Positions 1 through 7,896 of a stretch of 36,063 bases of DNA are shown here, piece by piece. Each line of letters starts with the position of its first letter. Positions within the stretch are counted from its first letter, which is position 1. The DNA is from a virus: positions 1-36,063 of the IMG/VR virus record IMGVR_UViG_3300045738_000970; one strand, written 5' to 3'. Position numbers and translations under genes: made by a program. The notes below the pieces were generated by a model. It did no database searches. It was not told where the DNA came from and saw only the letters and a list, made by a program, of their open reading frames with translations.

Positions 1-840
1 TCTAAAATGATAATTAATACAAGTAAAACGACTTATATAGAAAATTTCACTTTCCAAGACAAGATTACTTATAGTCCGTCAGAAATTATTCATATTAAAG
101 AGAACTCGTTCTATTCTATATACCGAGGAGTTCCTAGATTAAGTCCTTCATTGCGTACAATGAACTTAATGACAAGCATGAGAAAGTTTCAAGACAACTT
201 TTTCAAAAATGGAGCAGTACCGGGACTTGTATTAAAAAGTCCTAACACTTTATCAGAAAAGATTAAAGAGAGGATGCTACAGTCTTGGAGCACCCGTTAC
301 CGCCCTGATGCAGGAGGTCGAAGACCTTTAATCCTGGATGGTGGACTAGAAGTAGACTCGATTACAAATGTAAACTTTAAAGAATTAGATTTTCAAAGTT
401 CTATAACAGAAAATGAGAAGATCATTCTTAAATCTCTAGGAGTACCACCAATACTTCTAGATTCAGGAAATAATGCAAATATACGACCTAATATGAGGTT
501 GTACTACTTAGAAACTATACTACCTATAGTAAGAAAGATAAACTTTGCATATGAAAGATTTTTCGGATTTAAACTAGAAGAAGATGTAACGAACATTCCA
601 GCGTTACAGCCAGAATTGAGAGATCAATCACAATACTACTCTTCTCTAGTAAATGGTGGAGTTATTACACCGAACGAGGCAAGAGAGGCAATAGGCTTTG
701 AGCCTATTGAAGGTAATGATGATCTACGTATTCCAGCTAATATAGCAGGAAGCGCAGCAAATCCAGATGAAGGCGGTGCACCTGCACAAAATGAGGAAGA
801 AGAAGTAGAACCCTCCTTACCGCCACTAGAGGTAGAATAA
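1..840 (+). CDS. HK97-type portal protein, C-terminal part (5' truncated by window)
   Basis: The portal is the dodecameric ring at the capsid vertex through which DNA is packaged and to which the tail joins. The frame is open to the left edge, so the true start lies outside the window; the ATG at 7 is only the first visible methionine. The visible ~277 residues match the C-terminal half of HK97-family portals: the stem/wing region around YRGVPRLSPS, the clip/crown region around LGVPPILLD and the helical end around ITPNEAREAIGFEPIEG, a motif very typical of this family. The last ~25 residues are acidic and proline-rich. The stop codon abuts the next ATG at 841, indicating one operon. Position directly before a small gene and the protease/capsid gene fits a standard head module. 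The large terminase would be expected just upstream, outside the window. Confidence 0.9.
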   Translation, partial: SKMIINTSKTTYIENFTFQDKITYSPSEIIHIKENSFYSIYRGVPRLSPSLRTMNLMTSMRKFQDNFFKNGAVPGLVLKSPNTLSEKIKERMLQSWSTRYRPDAGGRRPLILDGGLEVDSITNVNFKELDFQSSITENEKIILKSLGVPPILLDSGNNANIRPNMRLYYLETILPIVRKINFAYERFFGFKLEEDVTNIPALQPELRDQSQYYSSLVNGGVITPNEAREAIGFEPIEGNDDLRIPANIAGSAANPDEGGAPAQNEEEEVEPSLPPLEVE

Positions 841-1170
841 ATGTCAACTAGTATGCAAAAGAGGAAAATGTTAAAAACTTTGTCTGAGTATTATATTAAG
901 AAGGGTAAAGTATATGACTCTTCCGTAGAATACAGTAGGCAAGATGATACTCCTTATTCAATTAAAGAGATAAAGAAAATCATGGGTGGTTGGAGTATGC
1001 TATTTAAGTATATAAATACTGATTATCCAAATCTTGAAAAAGATATTGAAAAGGGAAAATCGAAGGATAAGGGAAACTTGAAGAAAGCTAAAAAAGTTCC
1101 TCCACCTCCTAAGCCCGTTCGCACTGCAGGTTTCAGCATCACTACGGGACGGAATGAGACAAATACATGA
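841..1170 (+). CDS. small lysine-rich protein between portal and protease/capsid
   Basis: This 109-residue basic protein has no firm assignment. It starts immediately after the portal stop and its stop overlaps the next start by four bases (ATGA), so it is translationally coupled to both neighbours. Residues ~10-65 look helical, and the segment TPYSIKEIKKIMGGWSMLF loosely recalls the short helical DNA-binding repeat that accompanies some homing endonucleases (a proline/serine turn, a helix, then F/GGW-like). That resemblance is inference only, and no nuclease domain is present. The C-terminal third is lysine- and proline-rich and probably flexible. A role in head assembly or portal-DNA contact is possible from position alone. 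Confidence 0.6.
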   Translation: MSTSMQKRKMLKTLSEYYIKKGKVYDSSVEYSRQDDTPYSIKEIKKIMGGWSMLFKYINTDYPNLEKDIEKGKSKDKGNLKKAKKVPPPPKPVRTAGFSITTGRNETNT

Positions 1171-3185
1171 ATAAAATTTTCAATCTAACTTCCACTTTTA
1201 AAACTCATACTGAGAAGGATGGAAGTGCTAGTATACGTGGTATGGCAAGTACTTCAGATTTTGATAGAGCTGGAGACAGTATTTCGCCAGATGCGTGGAC
1301 TAAAAGTGGTGGTTTAAATAATTTTAAAAAGAATCCTATTATTCTTTTTAATCATAACTACGACCGACCAATCGGTCGTGCTACAGGTCTCGAGGTAACA
1401 GATAAAGGTCTGAAACTAGAGGCAAGGATTAGTAAGTCGGCTCCTAACGGAGTATGTGACTTAGTTAAGGATGGGGTTCTTGGAGCATTTTCTGTTGGTT
1501 TCCGAGTCAAGGACGCTGATTATATCGAGGAAACTGACGGACTTATGATAAAGGACGCTGAATTGTTTGAGGTCTCGGTTGTTTCCGTACCCTGCAATCA
1601 GGCAGCTACTTTTTCTTTAGCGAAATCGTTTGATTCTATAGAAGAGTATAATGATTTCAAGAAAACTTTCACAAATCGTGTAGATCTAGCCGGTCAGTCT
1701 CTGGCTAAAGAAGATGTGAGAACATCTAGCATAGCTAGTAATGCACCGGTAAGGGCGGAGAAATCCGTGCAAGAGGAGATCGTAATGTCGGAAGATAAAA
1801 CTCCCGAAGTCGACTTGGAAGCTTTTGCTAAGCAAGTGGCAGAACAAACTGCTGCTACCTTTGCAATGAAGCAAGCCGAGCAAAAAGCTGTGGAAAAAGC
1901 TGAAGCCGAAAAGGTAGAAGCTGCGGCCGCAGAGAAAACCAAGCAAGAAGAGGAAGTTAAAACTGCTATTAGAGTAGGAGTTGAGACGGGTGCTGAAAGG
2001 CTTGTAAAAGATGTAGAAGCTAAACTCGCACAAAAAGATGTTGAGATTGCAGAAGTTCTCAAACAGTATAAAACGGATCTTGAGGATAAGAAGGAAGAAA
2101 TTTCTCGCCTTCAAGACTCTAAGCGAGTTTTTGCAAATCGTGGCGACGGTGATATTTCTAAGTGGGGCAAAGAATTTATGTATGCTTCAATTCTTGGAAG
2201 AATTACTGGTAAAGGTTGGGATACTGACTATGCCCGAGATATTATGCAAAAAGCGGGCGTTACCTATGACGCCTCAACTGGTATTGGCCTGGATGCAAGC
2301 GTATCTTCTACTTTCGAGAATGAAGTACGACTTGAGCAAAAGGTCGCTAATCTCTTTAGAGAGATGGCGGTTAATTCAGGTGCTACAGTACTGCCAATCA
2401 TTCCAGATACTGAAGATGCAAATTGGAATGCTACCGGCCTAGAAACTACTGCTAATCTCTTGGAAGAGAAAGGTGCAACCGACAACAACTTTCACGTTGG
2501 TCGCGTAACACTTAATGCTTATCGCTTGATTTCTGGTACATTCATTGCAAACGATACTGACGAGCAAATCGTTGTTAACGTTCTTCCTTGGATTTTATCA
2601 GCTCTTGCACGGGCTCATGCTCGAGCAATTGATGGTTCAATCATGAATGGTACATCTAATCAAGCGGGTCTTGCTGGTGGAGCAGGCACTGATGGTGCAG
2701 GTTCTTTCTTTGCAGCAGATTCAGCTGATGTTACTGATATCGCGAATGATGGTTCAGGTGCACTAACTGGTGCAAACTTACTGTCCATCCGAGCTGAAAT
2801 GGGTAAATATGGAGTTAATCCTGCAGACGTAGCATATGTTGTTAACGTTGAAGAGTATTTTAACCTGATTGCAGATGCGGCGTTCTCAGACATCTCAGAA
2901 GTTGGTAGTGATGTTGCCATGAAGATAGTTGGTCAGGTAGGATCTATTTATGGATCTCCTGTCGTAGCAAGTGATCAATTCTCACGAGCTACTACTAAAA
3001 CAGCAGCCGTTGCGGTTAATGTACATAACTACTTAATGCCTAGATTGAAGGCTGTGAGTATTGAAACTGACTACGAAGTAGCAGGTCAGCGTACTGCGCT
3101 AGTTGCAGCTCAATCCAGAGGATTTGAAGAGCTAGTAGCAGGGTCTGGTGCAGATCAGCCATCTGTTAGAATTGAATACGCCTAA
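1167..3185 (+). CDS. fused HK97-type prohead protease - scaffold - major capsid protein
   Basis: One 672-residue chain combines three functions usually split over two genes. Residues ~20-155 are a U35-type prohead protease: H63 in the FNHNYDRPIG motif and S109 in GAFSVGF are the expected catalytic His and Ser, with an acidic partner likely in DAELFEVSVV (E132/E135). Residues ~210-318 are a long Ala/Glu/Lys coiled coil equivalent to the HK97 delta scaffold. Residues ~322-672 form the HK97-fold capsid subunit, starting near ANRGDGDISKWGKEFMY and ending in AAQSRGFEELVAG...RIEYA. The protease would cut itself and the scaffold away during maturation, probably between residues ~315 and 330. The gene overlaps its upstream neighbour by ATGA and is followed by a hairpin. 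An internal ribosome-binding site before M207 suggests a second, shorter product. Confidence 0.93.
   Translation: MNKIFNLTSTFKTHTEKDGSASIRGMASTSDFDRAGDSISPDAWTKSGGLNNFKKNPIILFNHNYDRPIGRATGLEVTDKGLKLEARISKSAPNGVCDLVKDGVLGAFSVGFRVKDADYIEETDGLMIKDAELFEVSVVSVPCNQAATFSLAKSFDSIEEYNDFKKTFTNRVDLAGQSLAKEDVRTSSIASNAPVRAEKSVQEEIVMSEDKTPEVDLEAFAKQVAEQTAATFAMKQAEQKAVEKAEAEKVEAAAAEKTKQEEEVKTAIRVGVETGAERLVKDVEAKLAQKDVEIAEVLKQYKTDLEDKKEEISRLQDSKRVFANRGDGDISKWGKEFMYASILGRITGKGWDTDYARDIMQKAGVTYDASTGIGLDASVSSTFENEVRLEQKVANLFREMAVNSGATVLPIIPDTEDANWNATGLETTANLLEEKGATDNNFHVGRVTLNAYRLISGTFIANDTDEQIVVNVLPWILSALARAHARAIDGSIMNGTSNQAGLAGGAGTDGAGSFFAADSADVTDIANDGSGALTGANLLSIRAEMGKYGVNPADVAYVVNVEEYFNLIADAAFSDISEVGSDVAMKIVGQVGSIYGSPVVASDQFSRATTKTAAVAVNVHNYLMPRLKAVSIETDYEVAGQRTALVAAQSRGFEELVAGSGADQPSVRIEYA
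1771..1787 (+). promoter_or_regulatory. internal ribosome-binding site and in-frame ATG (M207) within the protease-capsid gene
   Basis: AAGAGGAG at 1771-1778 lies six bases before an ATG at 1785, in frame with the fusion gene (codon 207). It falls exactly at the boundary between protease and scaffold. Initiation here would give a 466-residue scaffold-capsid protein, which has the layout of an ordinary HK97-type capsid precursor. The Shine-Dalgarno match is better than the one before the gene's own start at 1167. Use of this start is inference. Confidence 0.55.
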
Positions 3186-3213
3186 TTAGGTGCGTTTAAT
3201 ATTATTAACTTGT

Positions 3214-3244
3214 GGGGAGAGTTTTGGCTCTCCCCCAGGTTTTT
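3214..3244 (+). terminator. Rho-independent terminator/attenuator after the capsid gene
   Basis: A perfect 8-bp stem, GGGGAGAG with CTCTCCCC, closes a six-base TTTTGG loop at 3214-3235. It is followed after four bases by five Ts at 3240-3244. It sits 28 bases after the capsid stop and before the connector gene. It would raise capsid mRNA relative to downstream genes by partial termination or 3'-end protection. The gap to the T-run makes full termination uncertain. Confidence 0.7.
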
Positions 3245-3256
3245 ACTAATTGACTT

Positions 3257-3850
3257 ATGGCTGACTTAATCACAAGGGACGAGTACAAATCCTTAAAAAA
3301 CCTTTCTCAGAGTGTAAAAGAGGATGGTAGGATTGATGCGCTTATTGATTCTGTGAGTCTATTAGTAAAAACCTATTGCGGTAATAGTATTGTAGACTAT
3401 TATTCATCTAATAAGACAGAAACTTTTAATATTAATTGGAATACTCATATAGTACAATTAACTGAAAGCCCTGTCAATACGATTGTAACTGTACAAGAAC
3501 GAGAAGGATACTCTAGTTCTTACACTACTCTTACAACAGGTGATAATGAATATTATTTAGATAGTGATACAGATAGTGTAATTCGTACTACCGGCGGGTG
3601 GGATTATGCTAACTGGCCAAGAGGACCGGGTGCAGTTAAGATTATTTACACAGCGGGGTGGGTAACTAGCCCCAAAGATTTGCAACTAGCGGTTGCTGAT
3701 CTTATTACTTATTATTTAAAAGACGAGTACAAAGAAAGACGAAGTATGCAAGGTGCAAGTATTTCAAATAGAGGAACTTCATCAATGCGAGATAATGTGG
3801 ATTTTCCCGATCACATAAAGCGGGTCTTAGACCTCTATAAGAATTTCTAA
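3257..3850 (+). CDS. head-tail connector, gp6-like adaptor
   Basis: This 197-residue protein fits the phage gp6-like head-tail connector family (HK97 gp6 / SPP1 gp15 type), which forms a ring below the portal. Typical traits are the N-terminal helical opening LITRDEYKSLKNL, an early helix ending in VKTYCGNSIVDYYS, the central beta part with VQLTESPVNTIVTV, the signature GGWDYANWPRGPGAVKIIYTAG and a C-terminal amphipathic helical region (LQLAVADLITYYLKDEY). Family members are often shorter (about 100-200 residues). No clear Shine-Dalgarno precedes the ATG, so the start rests on the domain boundary. The last base of its stop is the first base of the next ATG (TAATG). Confidence 0.8.
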   Translation: MADLITRDEYKSLKNLSQSVKEDGRIDALIDSVSLLVKTYCGNSIVDYYSSNKTETFNINWNTHIVQLTESPVNTIVTVQEREGYSSSYTTLTTGDNEYYLDSDTDSVIRTTGGWDYANWPRGPGAVKIIYTAGWVTSPKDLQLAVADLITYYLKDEYKERRSMQGASISNRGTSSMRDNVDFPDHIKRVLDLYKNF

Positions 3851-5478
3851 TGGCACGAGCAAGTTTAGAAACATTATTAAATGACATCTTAAAAAAGATT
3901 GGGCAGAAGACGACTGTTAGCGGAGTAGAAAAAACGGGCGCAGAGATATATAGACTTTTAAACTCTAATATAGAAACGCACACTATGACTATAGATGCAA
4001 AGCAGATAATTGCGCAAGTAACAGATGAAATGTACCATAGAGAGGGCTTAGGAAAACATAGCAGGGGCCGAGGAGCTACAACTCAGAAAACGGCAACCGG
4101 TGGAGGGCAATCTGTACTTGGATCAGGAACAAGAAAAGCAGATGCTAAAAAAGAACTAGATAAAGTAATTAAGGACCAAGTTCCAGGATTGTGCAGATAC
4201 TTTTATGATAAGGTAAAGGCTCTTGTAAAGAAAACAACAGGGACGTATAAGGCTACACTCATAGATGGTACTAATCCCAAAAATTTCTCATTTTCAATAG
4301 CGCAACGTACGAAAGACAAGCCTGGTGACGTTTTCAAGTATATTAAGGGTTCAATAAAGCAAGAGGCTCAAAAAGATTTGATAACGGCATTAAATAAGTG
4401 GGCTGAAGATTATAGTCAAAGAGATACTAGTAAAGAAATGTCAAGAAAAACGGATAAAAAATATTTAGGTAGAGAAGCTACTGACGCAGAAACAGCTGCT
4501 GGAATATCTTATGTAGGTAACGAGAAGATTATACAGGTTCGAAAGGGGTTTGGGCCCGGAGACACTATAGCAGACTTAGGGCATATGGAAGGCTCCAGCG
4601 TATCAGAGAAGCGACAGCAAGAAATGGCAGGAGAGGTAGAAGAATTTGAAGGTAAGCAAGGAGAGCTTATTAATTTAGATGAAGCAAATAGAAAAAAGAC
4701 ACAAGAGTTTCTTGCGGCTTTTAAAGGGGGTATAACGTGGACAGTTGGAAAATATGAGGACATAGGTAAGCTGGAAGACACCACTAAGATAGAATTTGAA
4801 GCACCCTACCTTAATAGTAACGTTGCCCAAAAAGGTGAGGACATAGGTTTAGAAAGATATCTACTTAAAATGGTAGACAAATTAAAGGATTCAGACGAGT
4901 GGGCCAATTTTGAAGGTTCAGATTCCATGTTTCAGAAAATAGACAAAACAGTAAAAAACGCATTAGTTAAAGAAATAAAAAGAAGCAGAAACATTAAAAG
5001 AAGAAATCTAGAGCATAGAAAAATTAAAAGAAGTAAGGGTAAGGCAACTAGAAAAATAAATGCGAAAGTAGCAATAGGTTCAATTGTAGCTATTAAGACT
5101 AAAGATAAAACTAAGACAAGAGCGTCTTTTAGAAAAAGAGCTAGTAAAGGTAAAAGTGTAAGAAAGCAGGCCACAGCGGCAGCCATGCCTTTAGAGTTAA
5201 TAGGACTAATAAACAAAGAATTACCAGATACAGTAAGAGCTAATATGGGGGAGCCTGCCTTAACTAATGTAACAGGAAGATTTGCAGATTCTACTAGAGC
5301 GACAGATATGCACATGACTCCACAAGGGTTTCCTTCTATTGGATATACTTATCAGAGAAACCCCTATGGAACATTTGAACAAGACCATGATTACGACCCA
5401 AGAAGGTTAATAGATAGATCTATGCGAGAAATAGCAGCACAATATGCAATTGGAAGATTCTATACTAGAAGAGTATAA
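3850..5478 (+). CDS. neck-region virion protein with strongly basic segment (unassigned)
   Basis: The 542-residue product occupies the slot where siphophages encode the head-completion/stopper and neck (gp10-like) proteins, between the gp6-like connector and the tail terminator, but is several times larger than either. The N-terminal ~120 residues contain helices and a Gly/Lys/Arg-rich linker (around GKHSRGRGATTQK). Residues ~120-340 are mixed and unrecognised. Residues ~362-440 are exceptionally rich in Lys and Arg. The last ~95 residues (NVTGRFADSTRAT, TPQGFPSIGYTYQRNPYGTF, DPRRLIDRSMREIAAQ) form a separate, ordered-looking domain that resembles virion proteins annotated near necks of other phages, from memory only. 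A fusion of neck functions, or a DNA-contacting neck protein, is inferred from position and charge. Confidence 0.6.
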   Translation: MARASLETLLNDILKKIGQKTTVSGVEKTGAEIYRLLNSNIETHTMTIDAKQIIAQVTDEMYHREGLGKHSRGRGATTQKTATGGGQSVLGSGTRKADAKKELDKVIKDQVPGLCRYFYDKVKALVKKTTGTYKATLIDGTNPKNFSFSIAQRTKDKPGDVFKYIKGSIKQEAQKDLITALNKWAEDYSQRDTSKEMSRKTDKKYLGREATDAETAAGISYVGNEKIIQVRKGFGPGDTIADLGHMEGSSVSEKRQQEMAGEVEEFEGKQGELINLDEANRKKTQEFLAAFKGGITWTVGKYEDIGKLEDTTKIEFEAPYLNSNVAQKGEDIGLERYLLKMVDKLKDSDEWANFEGSDSMFQKIDKTVKNALVKEIKRSRNIKRRNLEHRKIKRSKGKATRKINAKVAIGSIVAIKTKDKTKTRASFRKRASKGKSVRKQATAAAMPLELIGLINKELPDTVRANMGEPALTNVTGRFADSTRATDMHMTPQGFPSIGYTYQRNPYGTFEQDHDYDPRRLIDRSMREIAAQYAIGRFYTRRV

Positions 5479-5480
5479 TA

Positions 5481-5933
5481 ATGGCAACTAGACAATATAC
5501 CACTCGTAGACAAGGAATCGTGGATGCTCTAGTAACTAAACTAAAGCAAATTGATGGTTCCGGAGCGTACCATATAGATTTATCAGAACAAGTAGAACCA
5601 AAATTAAAATTTTGGGATGAAGTTGATGAGTTTCCCGCAATACATTTAAATGCAGGAAGAGAAACTAGAGAATACTTACCCGGCGGAATAAAGAATAGAT
5701 TTTTAACTATTACTTTACGATGCTATGTAAATCAAGAAGATGCGGTAGATGCATTAGACGCTTTATTAGAAGATGTGGAAACTGTACTTGAAGATAATTC
5801 AAGTACAACATATACTGATAAATTAGGGGTTACGCAATCTATCCAACAAATCACAATATTCAGCATTGAGACTGATGAAGGTGTACTAGAACCACTAGGA
5901 GTAGGAGAAATTACTATAGAGGTTCGATACTAG
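5481..5933 (+). CDS. tail terminator / tail completion protein (gpU-like)
   Basis: This 150-residue protein starts two bases after the previous stop. It has the layout of tail terminators, the ring that caps the tail tube and joins it to the head: an N-terminal helix with RRQGIVDALVTKLKQIDG, a strand-rich core with EFPAIHLNAGRE and NRFLTITLRCYV, a helix VDALDALLEDVETVL and a final beta hairpin ending in GEITIEVRY. Size and position immediately before the major tail protein fit lambda gpU and related families. The exact family cannot be fixed by eye. Confidence 0.65.
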   Translation: MATRQYTTRRQGIVDALVTKLKQIDGSGAYHIDLSEQVEPKLKFWDEVDEFPAIHLNAGRETREYLPGGIKNRFLTITLRCYVNQEDAVDALDALLEDVETVLEDNSSTTYTDKLGVTQSIQQITIFSIETDEGVLEPLGVGEITIEVRY

Positions 5934-5938
5934 AAAAT

Positions 5939-5974
5939 CCTGACAAGAACAAAAGTTCTAGTTTCAGGCTTTTC
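5939..5974 (+). terminator. hairpin with short T-run before the major tail protein gene
   Basis: AGAAC (5946-5950) pairs with GTTCT (5955-5959) around an AAAA loop, and CCTGA (5939-5943) can pair with TCAGG (5964-5968) outside it with small internal mismatches. CTTTTC follows. It may be a weak attenuator or a 5' stabiliser for the abundant tail-tube mRNA. A good ribosome-binding site (GAAGGAGA, 5983-5990) lies just downstream. Termination strength is doubtful. Confidence 0.4.
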
Positions 5975-5995
5975 AAGAGTTAGAAGGAGACAAAA

Positions 5996-7345
5996 ATGGC
6001 TCAACAATTATATTTTAGCCGCGACTCGCAAATGTTTTTAGAGATAGGATCCCAAGTTTGGAAGATCCCTGTCCTTGAAGGCTTTAGCTTTTCTCAGGCT
6101 ACGAATACATCGGAAATAACCTTGGCTGAAATGGAAAGTACTGGAGGAGTAAGTCGGCGAGGACGAAGAGCTTTTAATGACTCTCTTGCCCCTGTAGACT
6201 TTTCTTTTAGTACTTACATTCGCCCATTTACATCCGCAGGAACGGGTGCGGGTAAAGCAGATAGTGCTGCAAAAGTACATGCAGTAGAAGAAGCATTATG
6301 GGCACTGTTTTCAGGGCCCGCTGCTTATACTGGTTATGCTTTTACTGATCAAGTAGAACCAGGCTCTGATGTTTCTGATCTTTCATTTGATCAATCAAAT
6401 ATAGCAACACTTGGTCCAACAGCGGGTGCAAACTTATACTTTGAATTAGGTGATGCTAATAAACTTTGTTATAAACTATCAAAAATTGCAATAAGTGAAG
6501 CGTCTATTGATTTTGATATTGATGGAGTTGCACAAATTAATTGGACTGGATTTGCAGATACTATTACTGATATTTCTAAAACTGTAGTAGTAAATGGAGC
6601 TATGTCAGCTACAGCTAGTCTTGTAGTAGATGGTACTTCACTGGTTGCTGCAGATGATGAGCGTAGAATCCATGGCACTGGTATGACAGCAGATGTTACT
6701 ATTGACTCTTTTACCTCAGCTACAGCAGCTACACTATCATCAGCTCAAACTATAGCTGATAATACTATATTAACTTTATTAGGCCCAGAAGCAACTATTT
6801 ATGAAGGTATTGATCAAACAAATAACTTTATTCGTAATCGGTTAACAAAAGTGTTTATTACGGTTAATGATGACCCTGCAAATGCACTAGAGGCTACGTA
6901 TACTCTGACTTTAACAGGCGGTAATATAACTTTAAGTAATAATATTACTTATTTAACACCAGAGGAATTAGGAACTGTAAATATACCAATTGGTCACGTA
7001 ACAGGTGCTCGTGCTTTTGGAGGCACTATGACTTGTTATTTGACAGAGACAACCGATGATACTACTTCTAGTAGGGACTTTTTTGAAGATCTTACTTCAA
7101 GTGATCAGAGAAGTGAAGTAAGTAATGATTTTAAATTAACTTTCTTGATTGGAGGGGGCACCGCTATTACAGATGCTGGTCTTGCAGATCCAGGATTACA
7201 TGTTGATTTTGCGCACTGTCACGTAGCTATTCCTACTCACTCTATTGAGGATATAATTACTTTGGAAACAACGTTTATGGCCCTACCAAGTACGATTGCT
7301 GGAGCAGACGAAGTAACAATGAAGTATAAAGGCCCAGTAGCATAA
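5996..7345 (+). CDS. major tail (tube) protein
   Basis: The 449-residue product is the likely tail-tube subunit that polymerises as hexameric rings around the tape measure. Evidence is its strong ribosome-binding site, its position between the tail terminator and the tail chaperones, its own hairpins on both sides, and its N-terminus (a beta-rich stretch with EIGSQVWKIPVLEGFSFSQ and SEITLAEMES, typical of tube proteins). Around residues 199-265 there is an extra beta-rich module (TASLVVDGTSL to TILTLLG) like those inserted in tube proteins of other phages. A further beta-sandwich half follows up to the end (HSIEDIITLETTFMALPS). It is larger than lambda gpV (about 246 residues), which the insertion and C-terminal part explain. 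Confidence 0.82.
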   Translation: MAQQLYFSRDSQMFLEIGSQVWKIPVLEGFSFSQATNTSEITLAEMESTGGVSRRGRRAFNDSLAPVDFSFSTYIRPFTSAGTGAGKADSAAKVHAVEEALWALFSGPAAYTGYAFTDQVEPGSDVSDLSFDQSNIATLGPTAGANLYFELGDANKLCYKLSKIAISEASIDFDIDGVAQINWTGFADTITDISKTVVVNGAMSATASLVVDGTSLVAADDERRIHGTGMTADVTIDSFTSATAATLSSAQTIADNTILTLLGPEATIYEGIDQTNNFIRNRLTKVFITVNDDPANALEATYTLTLTGGNITLSNNITYLTPEELGTVNIPIGHVTGARAFGGTMTCYLTETTDDTTSSRDFFEDLTSSDQRSEVSNDFKLTFLIGGGTAITDAGLADPGLHVDFAHCHVAIPTHSIEDIITLETTFMALPSTIAGADEVTMKYKGPVA

Positions 7346-7357
7346 TAAAAATATTTC

Positions 7358-7386
7358 TTGACATTTTCGTCAAATTGAAATATAAT
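7358..7386 (+). promoter_or_regulatory. consensus sigma-70 promoter before the tail chaperone genes
   Basis: TTGACA (7358-7363) and TATAAT (7381-7386) are both perfect consensus hexamers with a 17-base spacer, and an A/T-rich stretch lies just upstream. Transcription would start near 7393. It would drive the chaperone, tape-measure and tail-tip genes using host RNA polymerase. Confidence 0.88.
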
Positions 7387-7400
7387 GTATTAATAATCTT

Positions 7401-7429
7401 GCAGGGGGTAAAACCCCTGCGACCTTTTT
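7401..7429 (+). terminator. terminator-like hairpin just after the promoter
   Basis: A perfect 7-bp stem, GCAGGGG (7401-7407) with CCCCTGC (7414-7420), has a GTAAAA loop and is followed after four bases by TTTTT (7425-7429). It lies after the major tail protein gene, so it can end that transcript. It also begins only about eight bases after the predicted start of the new transcript at 7393. Confidence 0.72.
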
Positions 7430-7449
7430 AACTAAAATAGGAAGTACCG

Positions 7450-7896
7450 ATGGCAGAATCAACAGTTATGAAATCAAAGGCTGATCCGGTTTCATTAGCG
7501 AGTCTTATGACTCCAAGCAAAACAGTAGTAATAGATTTTCCTGGGCGTGATGGATTTGAAGTATCCATATGTTATTTAGCTCGGGAAGAGTTGTTAAAAT
7601 TAAGAAAAAGATGTTTATCTACAAAGTTTAATCGAAAGACTCATCAACCTGAAGAGACTTTAGATGAAGATAAATTTTTAGTAGAGTATACTAAAGCAGT
7701 AGTTAAAGATTGGTCAGGGCTAAAGTTTTCATACTTAGAAGAGTTTCTTTTGGTGGATATTTCAGACTATGACCCTAATGATACGTTGCCCTGTACTCAT
7801 GATAATGCAATGTTACTTATGAAAAATTCTAATGAGTTTGATACATGGGTAACAGATGTTGTGGGCGACCTAGAAAATTTTACTGGGAACAAGTAG
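7450..7896 (+). CDS. tail assembly chaperone, short form (lambda gpG-like)
   Basis: This 148-residue protein is the upstream frame of a frameshift pair in the standard place between the major tail protein and the tape measure. Such chaperones coat the tape measure during tail-tube assembly and are absent from the finished virion. The start has a good ribosome-binding site (TAGGAAG, five bases before the ATG). Typical content: an N-terminal beta part (TVVIDFPGRDGFEVSICYLAR), a helical core around ELLKLRKRC and a WSGL motif in the second half. Most ribosomes should end at the stop at 7894-7896. A fraction should slip at 7875-7881 to make the longer form. Confidence 0.82.
   Translation: MAESTVMKSKADPVSLASLMTPSKTVVIDFPGRDGFEVSICYLAREELLKLRKRCLSTKFNRKTHQPEETLDEDKFLVEYTKAVVKDWSGLKFSYLEEFLLVDISDYDPNDTLPCTHDNAMLLMKNSNEFDTWVTDVVGDLENFTGNK

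Noticed and set aside
1686-2114. 142-residue open frame on the - strand opposite the capsid scaffold
   Set aside because: It mirrors the Ala/Glu/Lys-rich coiled-coil codons, has a Phe/Ser/Leu-rich composition typical of shadow frames, and no start signals.
7845-7880. Independent start of the second chaperone frame at ATG 7845
   Set aside because: No Shine-Dalgarno sequence; a correctly phased slippery heptamer explains the frame better.
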